From: Anaeramoeba flamelloides
Taxonomy: Eukaryota > Metamonada > Anaeramoebidae
Reading direction: 5' to 3'
DNA length: 64,000 bases
NCBI GenBank assembly: GCA_027625915.1
Contig: JANTQA010000012.1
Coordinates: forward strand, 10,192,501-10,256,500
Shown here: piece after piece, positions 57,588 to 64,000 of the stretch
Numbering within the stretch: the first letter of the stretch is position 1
Layout: each line of letters begins with the position of its first letter
Position numbers and translations under genes: made by a program
Notes under the pieces: model-generated
Seen by the model: the letters and a program-made list of their open reading frames with translations, nothing else
What the model was told of the DNA's origin: nothing
The model's database searches: none

Positions 57588-60500
57588 ATTTCTCTGTTAA
57601 TTTTCAATTTGTTGAGAAGAAAAAAAAAAGAAAATGAATTTTATTTTGGAAGAAAGTTGAACATGTATTTAAGCATATTTAGAAAGTGAAGAGGTTTTTT
57701 CTTTTGGGTTATTTGATCCAAAGAGATCTAACATTTACAGAAGGTTGAGTTTTTAGTTTTCCAAAAAACACTTGTTTTTGAAAAAAAACAAAAAATCTTC
57801 CAACAATATCAAGAAAATATTTTCAATTATAAGACATAGAACAATTTTCTTAAGTTTAATTCCCTTTAGGTTGAGTTTTTCTGAAAAAAGTTCAACTTTT
57901 TGTGTATTTTTAACCACTAGTAAGAAAAAAAATCCAAAAGTATCGTGGTGAAAATAAACTGTGTTTTTTTGTTTTAACCCAGTAGAAAAATTTAAATCAT
58001 GTTTTTTTTTCATACTTGGGTATTTTAAGACATATATATATTCTTGATTCGGATTTAATTTTACTTTAGAAGTTATGTCTTGATTAGTCAAAAGGGCTCA
58101 ATAATATTAAATGCTTTTGATTCAAAAATTTCTTCATATTTCAAAATTTCCTAGATAAAATGATTTTTTAATAAAAAATCAAAAAATGAAATTTTTCTCA
58201 TTTTTTTTTCAAAAATTACCTTTTAATCTTTCAATTTCTTTAGTTCTTTAAATAAAATTTATTTTAAGAACATATTTTTTGTTGATATAATGTTAACTCC
58301 CCATCAATTTGTTTCTCTTATTTCTACCATCCACAATATTTTTTGCATGAGTAAAATTGTGTAGTAATGGGTTAAAATAAAAAACAAGGTTTATTTAGCT
58401 TACAGTAACTTGTAAAAATTAAAAAAATATTTAAGTAAATTTAATAGCAAATTGAATAAAACTTTTATTGTATCTTGAAATTGAAAAATAAATAAAAATC
58501 TGATTACTACGAAACCAAACTTACTTTAAATTCTATTTTGGGAAATGAGTTATTTATTTTGAAAAGTTTGATCTATTTTTAATATTTTTCGTAAAAGTTC
58601 AAAATACAAAATATTTTGAATTATTTAAAAAAAAAATATTTTCTTTGTCAAAGAAGAAAGAAATCTTATCGTCGGGGAAGAAATTTTCTTTAAGTATTCT
58701 TTAAAAATAATCCATAACCAGTTTTGGAATTGTTTAATAGAAATAACAATATTTTATATCAAAAAAAAATCCATATTTATTTTATATTTTTAAAAAAGAT
58801 AAATTAATTTACTTCTTTAGAACCGTTATAATTTTTTTTTATCATGTATGACAACAAAATGAGATCAATTGGCAAATATTTATATTAAAAAGTCCCCAAA
58901 ATACAATCTAGAGCTTGTGAATTTCAAGTTATAAAAAATACAATTCTTTTTATTTTAATTATTTCTAAATAAGAATTAATAACAGAATCTTAATAATTTC
59001 ATGGATTAGTAAGAATTAAAAGATTGAAAGGTGCCAATATAATTTTAACAATATTACTTAAAAATTTTAATATTTTCAAACAATTGAAATTATTTTCAAT
59101 TTAATAATTATAATAATAATAATTAAAAAAAAAAGAAGAAGAAGAAGAATAAATATAAGAAGAACTGGTATCAAATGACTTATTTTGACAATAAAAGGTT
59201 TTTTTGTTTATACTATTAAAATTTAAAACTGAATATTAACTTAAAATTTTAAATTTCCTCAAATTTATTAAATATTAATGAATCTAAAATAAATTATCTA
59301 TTTTAATATCTTCAAAGATTCAACATTTGATTAATTTTTTTCTATTGTTTTAAAAAAAAATTAAATTTATAAAATTGTTGGTTCCTACAAATTAATTATC
59401 AAAAATTATAAAAAATGAGATTTCAACAAAAATAAAAAAAGTTTTTAAATATTTTCTTTTAAAATTTTCAAACAAAAAGTTGGAAATCTATATACTTGAA
59501 AAGTAATTGAAAAATAATAAATAATTTCTCTATTGTTGATAAGGGCTTTGTTTATCAAGATTAATTGAGTATTTCTGGAAATGTGAAATAAATCACCCTT
59601 AGTGAAAAATAGATATCCAATATACTAATAACTCAACCACAATAAAAAATCAAAAAATAAATAAATAAATAAAAAACATACTCCTTGTAAAAATATGAAG
59701 ACAATTCCCAAATATAAAAATACTGAAAGTGTTCCATTACATATAAATTAAAGAAAAGAAGATCATAATTATTCAGAAAACGATGATCAAAAAGTACGAG
59801 ACAGTTTCTGTATTTTACATTTGAAATAGTCAATTTTTGAAGAAAGGTATATTATTTCATGAAAGATAAAAATAATCTACTAACTAATTTCCAATTGTAA
59901 TTTTGTTTTCTAAATTGTTCTTGGGAAGATTCTATAGTCAGTTCCACTTTTAAGGCACAAACTTTCAACGAAATTTAAGGCACACAAAACTCTCAAATTA
60001 AGGCACTAAATTTTTAATTTTTTTTTTTACAATTTATTTTACTAGAATCCAAATTTTGTGCCTTAATTTGAGATTTTTATTGTGCCTTAAATTTCGTTGA
60101 AAGTTTGTGCCTTAAAAGTGGAACTGACTGTATGTAAAACTAAAATTTTTCTTTCTATCAAAATTTTTATGAGTATTTGAACTTTAGAGTATAAAGAAAA
60201 GATTTAATTTATTATCTTACATTAAATTCAAGTTGTTAAACTTGTACTGCTAATTTGTTAAATATGAGAAAAATTGACAACCGAGTTGATATACATACAA
60301 ATGTGCTTTTCAAAAGAAAAAAGTATATTCAATATCACACAATTTCATTTTTGTTGGTTTTTTTAACCAAATACTTCAATTAATAAAAACAAATTTTTAC
60401 AAGTATTCCTGACACTCAAGAAGGAATAAATTCATAAAATTTGATAAAAAAAAACAAAAATGCTAAGAGATCAAAACAAAAATAACCTTTTCTCTTAAAT

Positions 60501-61291
60501 ATAAACTTTAAAATAATCGCCATAACAAAAACTTTTTGTTGAATTTTCTCATTAAATTTTACAGAATTAAAGTAAATCAGATTCTCGTATTAAGAAAGTA
60601 TTACTATTAATTTCATGAATTTTATGGTTTTTTTAATTTTCAACAAATACAAAAAGGATTAAAAAAGATAGAGGAAGAGTGTTCAAATAAAACTATAATT
60701 AGAATGGTTAATGACAATTTATTTTTATTTGTTCAGAAAATGAGAGTTTTATTTTCAATATTTTGATTCATCTTTCGAGTTTTTTTTTGTGTTCTCGAAA
60801 TGTCGATTATTTCTGTGATTTCTTCAAATTGCTAGTTTTTACATTTGTGAGTCACCAATTATTTAATTTGATACTTCACATTATAATCATTATCAGACAC
60901 CAATTTTTTTTTGTTTTTGCAATGGGTTGGTTTATACCACAGAGTGTGTGTTTTCTTTTTTTTTATTTGTTTCTTGAAGAGGATTTGAAACAAATAAATT
61001 ACTTAATTGTTTTGAGGATATATCCCTTTGTAAGAGCGAAATGAAAGAGTTGTGATTTGGTTTTTATTGTTTGTTTTAAAGTGATGTTTTAAAATGAAGA
61101 AAAACTTTTGTTGTCAAAAGAAAAGTAAAATTAAACTTGGAAAAGAAATTTTTCTTGATTTGGATTTTTTATTTCTAATTTGATTCCTAAATCAGTCCTT
61201 TATTTTTTAAATTAATAAAATTCTGTTTTATTTTTTGATGAAGATCGCTTTTAAATAAAGATAAATTATATTTAGAGCAAAGGATCCTTAT

Positions 61292-61323
<32 letters not shown>

Positions 61324-61372
61324 ATGAAAAAATCAAATAAAAATCATTAAAAATAAGAAATAAGGAAAGATC
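57588..61372. other. Gene-free interval
   Basis: 5' flank of the OspF/SpvC-like gene, then AT-rich spacer. The only structured item is the young MITE at 59935-60130. A 31-nt A run lies at about 61292-61322, just beyond the eL21 stop. A 93-codon frame at 60763-61044 is hydrophobic but unconvincing. Confidence 0.55.
59935..60130. mobile_element. MITE family M6 with triple subterminal motif
   Basis: 196 bp between TA dinucleotides (59933-59934, 60131-60132). The ends TAGTCAGTTCCACTTTTAAG and CTTAAAAGTGGAACTGACTG are inverse, and complementarity continues for about 75 bp with very few mismatches. The motif TTAAGGCAC occurs three times in the left arm; the right arm has three inverse copies. An older relative is at 22050-22272. 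Arm identity implies a recent insertion. Confidence 0.9.
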
Positions 61373-61522
61373 TTAAAAATCAAGTTCAAATTTGACTGGT
61401 CTAAGCATTTTCACTTGTTCTTTTTTGAATTTGACAAATTCTCCTTCTCTTGGTTGTTTTGGCCATCTTTTTGGGACTTGTGGTTTTTTTTTTTTTATTT
61501 TTTTTTTTTTTTTTTGTATTTG

Positions 61523-61564
<42 letters not shown>

Positions 61565-61993
61565 AAATTTAAAAAGCAAAGAAAAAAAAATAAAAAACAA
61601 AAAAAAAAGAAAAGAAAGCTTACTTTTTTCTTTTTTAGCTTTTTGAACAAGTAATTGGTTTTTTCGAACCCTTTTTAAAAAGTCGTCTCTACACTTTGAT
61701 TTTCTTATGTGTTCGATTCTTACATATAATTTCTTTCTAAATCTTCTGTGTTTAACAGTTTTTAAAACTTCTACACCAATTGCACGTGGAGTAACGGCCC
61801 AAACTCTTCCGGTTGTACCATGAAAGACTTTGTATGGAAGTCCTTTTTGGATTGCGCTGTTAGCAATGATATCAACATATTCGCCTAATTTGAAAGTTCG
61901 AAGGTATGTTGAAAGTCCTGGCATACCATGTTGTCGGAAACCTCTTCTATATTTGTGTCGTGTTCCTGCTCTGTACCCTTTTGAGTTTGGCAT
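61373..61993 (-). CDS. RPL21: 60S ribosomal protein eL21
   Basis: Large-subunit ribosomal protein. Exons on the minus strand are 61993-61624 and 61476-61373, separated by a 147-nt intron (GTAAGC...CACAAG), giving 157 residues against about 160 in animals. Family landmarks are GYRAGTRHKYRRGFRQHG (5-22), LSTYLRTFKLGEYVDI, AIQKGLPYKVFHGTTGRVW, RAIGVEV, YVRIEHIRKSKCRDDFLKRV, and after the join PKRWPKQPREGEFVKF. The intron interrupts the tail after KKAKKEK and is phase 1, so the joined codon is ATC. Reading straight through would replace the tail by a Phe/Lys homopolymer, so splicing is required for a sensible protein. The ATG at 61991-61993 matches the conserved MPNSKGYR start. The intron is nearly all T and A runs. 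Confidence 0.95.
61477..61623 (-). other. eL21 intron with T30 and A-run hairpin
   Basis: On the minus strand the intron has T-rich sequence after GTAAGC, a run of 30 T (61556-61527), an 11-nt spacer and then A18-T-A13-type sequence ending CCACAAG. The T and A runs can pair perfectly over about 18 bp. The acceptor is therefore preceded by A rather than a pyrimidine tract. Confidence 0.85.
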
Positions 61994-62418
61994 ATTATAT
62001 TAAAATGCTTTGATATAAATTAAAAAAAAATGAAAAAAGGTAAATATTTTTAATTTTTGTTTGTTTTAAGGGTTATCTTGATTTTGTATTTTGTTAGAAA
62101 TTGGACAAAATACTGTAAAGAGGAAAAATGTTGTAAAAAAATGACTGTTCAAGGAAAGCTAAAAAAACAGAAATTGAAGTTTTGAAGGGTTTTTAATAGA
62201 CAATTAAAAATGCACACTAAATAATTGTGTAAAAGTATCAAACAAACAAAAAGCAGAATACAAAGCACTCTCTATTATCTCTTCTACTCGGAACTTTTTA
62301 CCTTATTTAAAAGTGTACTGATCTCCTTACATTCAACTCTAGAATCCTTTAATTGAAGTAGAATGTCAGATACAAATCAAATTTTAATTTGGAAAGCTAT
62401 TTATTTTGAATTTATGTG

Positions 62419-62900
62419 CTGTTGTTAAAATAAAGGTATCAAAAAGATTAATCAATTGTTCAAAAGATAAAGAAAAAGTGTTTTTTTTTGTTAAAGGAGA
62501 CCGTAAAAATTAACTTGATAAAAGAAACTAACAATGAACCCTAAGTTAAACACTGTAGTAATTTCTTAAAGTTCTATTATTTAAAAAGAATTTCTAAAAA
62601 TCAAGGATCAAATTGGAAAATTTATCTCAAAAAATAGAGTAAATTTTTGAAAATTTCTATCTTCTAAAAAACAAAAAAATTTCAAAAAAGACGAGAATAT
62701 TCCGAAAATTTTTAAGATTTTACAAGAATAATTTAAATTTTACTGAAAATATCCTTGCCTTTACTTTCAAAATTGATTTGAACTTAGTTATACTATTTGG
62801 TAGTTGATTGGATGTTGCCTTGGAACAAGAAGAAAAAAAGCACGGATAAATTTTTGAAACACGGATTATTATAGTTGGGAACGCATTATTTTGATCACTA
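62419..62900 (+). mobile_element. Tc1/mariner-like MITE M1, copy 5 (old)
   Basis: 482 bp, starting CTGTTGTTAAAATAAAGG and ending ATTATTTTGATCACTA before TA. The interior follows 47711-48192 throughout, for example AAGGATCAAATTGgAAAATT and AGACGAGAATATT. The left TA and the outermost bases have decayed, so it is older than the 47-48 kb copies. Confidence 0.8.
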
Positions 62901-63645
62901 TATTCCGAAAAAATAGTTATTCAAATTTATTGTTAAGGGTTAGACAGAAGATTTGTCTAATCTGTTAAATAGAGAATTTTTAAGTGACTAAATTTGAGAC
63001 TTCAAATTCAAAGTGTGTCTAAAAGACATAGTCATCAGAAGTATTTCAATCCTAATTTAGTAGTCTAAAAAAATGAAAAAATAGTTTTTCATAAAGCAAA
63101 TATTTTCAAAAACAAAAATCTAGATTTGAAATTTTAACAAAATCACTTCAACCAATATACTTTTAAATCAATAAATATATTTTTACTAATAAAAATAACT
63201 CTTATAGAAAATACAAAAAAGATAATTCTTAATGATATTCATTTAAATCATATTTCTTTTTGGATTTATTATATACTTATTTGGCAGTTAACCCTTTCTT
63301 CATAAACAAAAAAAGTCTTGTAAAAAAATATCCATACAATCCGATTTTTTTCGGCTTTGTATCATAAAATTTTTGATTTCCATAGAGTATTTAATAAATA
63401 CAAAAAGTGTATCTGCTATTAATGCGTATCCTTGTGTAAATCCAAAGATAATTATTTTATTTTTTTTTTTTTTGTTAAAATACATAGGGTCATTATATGT
63501 AGAATCTTTTTAATGTATTAAATATCCAAAAAGCATTGCTAAAGCAAACTCTAAAAATCCTTAATTATAAATAATATTTAAAATGTTTGTTTTTTACTAT
63601 TCAACAGATATTAGAATATATTGAACTATAATTATCAAAGACATT

Positions 63646-64000
63646 CAGTGGCTCCTAAAAGTATTAAACCATTTTCCAGACAAGGGAGTACAATTTTAAA
63701 GAGTGAATTGTATATTTTTGAAAGGGCTTGAATGGATTATAGAAGATGAAATTTAATTTAGAAATTTCAAAATTGAATTCATTTTTTTTTCATTTTGCAT
63801 TTTTTTTTTATTTTTTGATTTTTTTTTTCAATAACTTTATTCATTCAAAATTTTTTTTATTTAAAGATCGTAAGTCACTTAGTATATCCATGTTATTCTA
63901 ATGTTACTTAAACAGTAAAAACGATTGTAGAGAAAAAATATTTCTTTATTTTGGGATTTTATTTGATCTTATATCGAAAGATCAAAATGAACATTGTTGT
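63646..64000. mobile_element. Possible Tc1-like terminal repeat at window edge
   Basis: CAGTGGCTCCTAAAAGTATT at 63646-63665 resembles terminal inverted repeats of Tc1-type transposons (CAGTGGC...CAAAAGTATT). The flank is TT rather than TA, and the other end would lie outside the window, so the extent and identity are unproven. Confidence 0.35.

Larger units (their letters stand above)
61994..64000. other. Gene-free window end
   Basis: 5' flank of eL21, the M1 copy 5 MITE (62419-62900), AT-rich spacer, and a possible Tc1-like element entering the window edge at 63646. A minus-strand frame at 63300-63485 has no recognisable product. Confidence 0.55.

Noticed and set aside
63300-63485. 61-codon minus-strand frame containing GFTQGYALIADTLF
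   Set aside because: It looks less random than most short frames but is short, ends in low-complexity sequence and matches no family I know.

Overview
The window is nuclear DNA of a unicellular eukaryote with very AT-rich intergenic and intronic sequence, long A and T homopolymer runs, spliceosomal GT-AG introns and the standard genetic code (stops TAA, TAG and TGA are all used). Host genes include ribosomal proteins eL14 and eL21, a six-unit polyubiquitin, the CAF1/POP2 deadenylase, an NDR/LATS-type kinase and an eIF2alpha-type kinase, so it is not prokaryotic or organellar. A bacterial-type tripeptidase (peptidase T), Lys/Glu/Asn-rich low-complexity proteins and the base composition would suit an anaerobic protist such as an Anaeramoeba-like metamonad. 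That placement is a guess that the sequence here cannot prove.

Layout: eL14 (1492-2378, minus, 3 exons); a gene-free 5.7 kb with old repeats; a five-helix membrane protein (8037-8690, plus); repeats and a LINE-like fossil (9.7-11.7 kb); CAF1 deadenylase (12205-17451, minus), with a 16-nt microexon carrying its catalytic motif and a 4.1 kb intron; an 8 kb gene-poor stretch; peptidase T (25629-27250, minus, 2 exons); polyubiquitin (29516-30889, plus); NDR-type kinase (32734-39961, plus, 4 exons with 3.1 and 2.5 kb introns); a graveyard of nested MITEs (40.28-42.70 kb); a small secreted basic protein (44350-44970, plus); an inverted pair of Tc1/mariner-like MITEs (47.7-48.8 kb); a PEK-family kinase (50837-53134, minus); a LINE fragment; an OspF/SpvC-like phosphothreonine-lyase-fold protein with a C-terminal membrane anchor (56748-57587, minus); and eL21 (61373-61993, minus, 2 exons).

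There is no operon-like clustering. The genes are housekeeping (translation, ubiquitin, mRNA decay, peptide breakdown) or signalling (two kinases and a possible phospho-MAPK-type lyase). Exon joins in eL14, CAF1, peptidase T, the NDR kinase and eL21 were deduced from conserved protein sequence plus GT-AG sites. Seven or more MITE families, mostly TA-flanked, fill the space between genes and the long introns. The most striking items are the OspF/SpvC-like gene, the catalytic microexon, the 98-99% palindromic element in a kinase intron and the nested MITE cluster.
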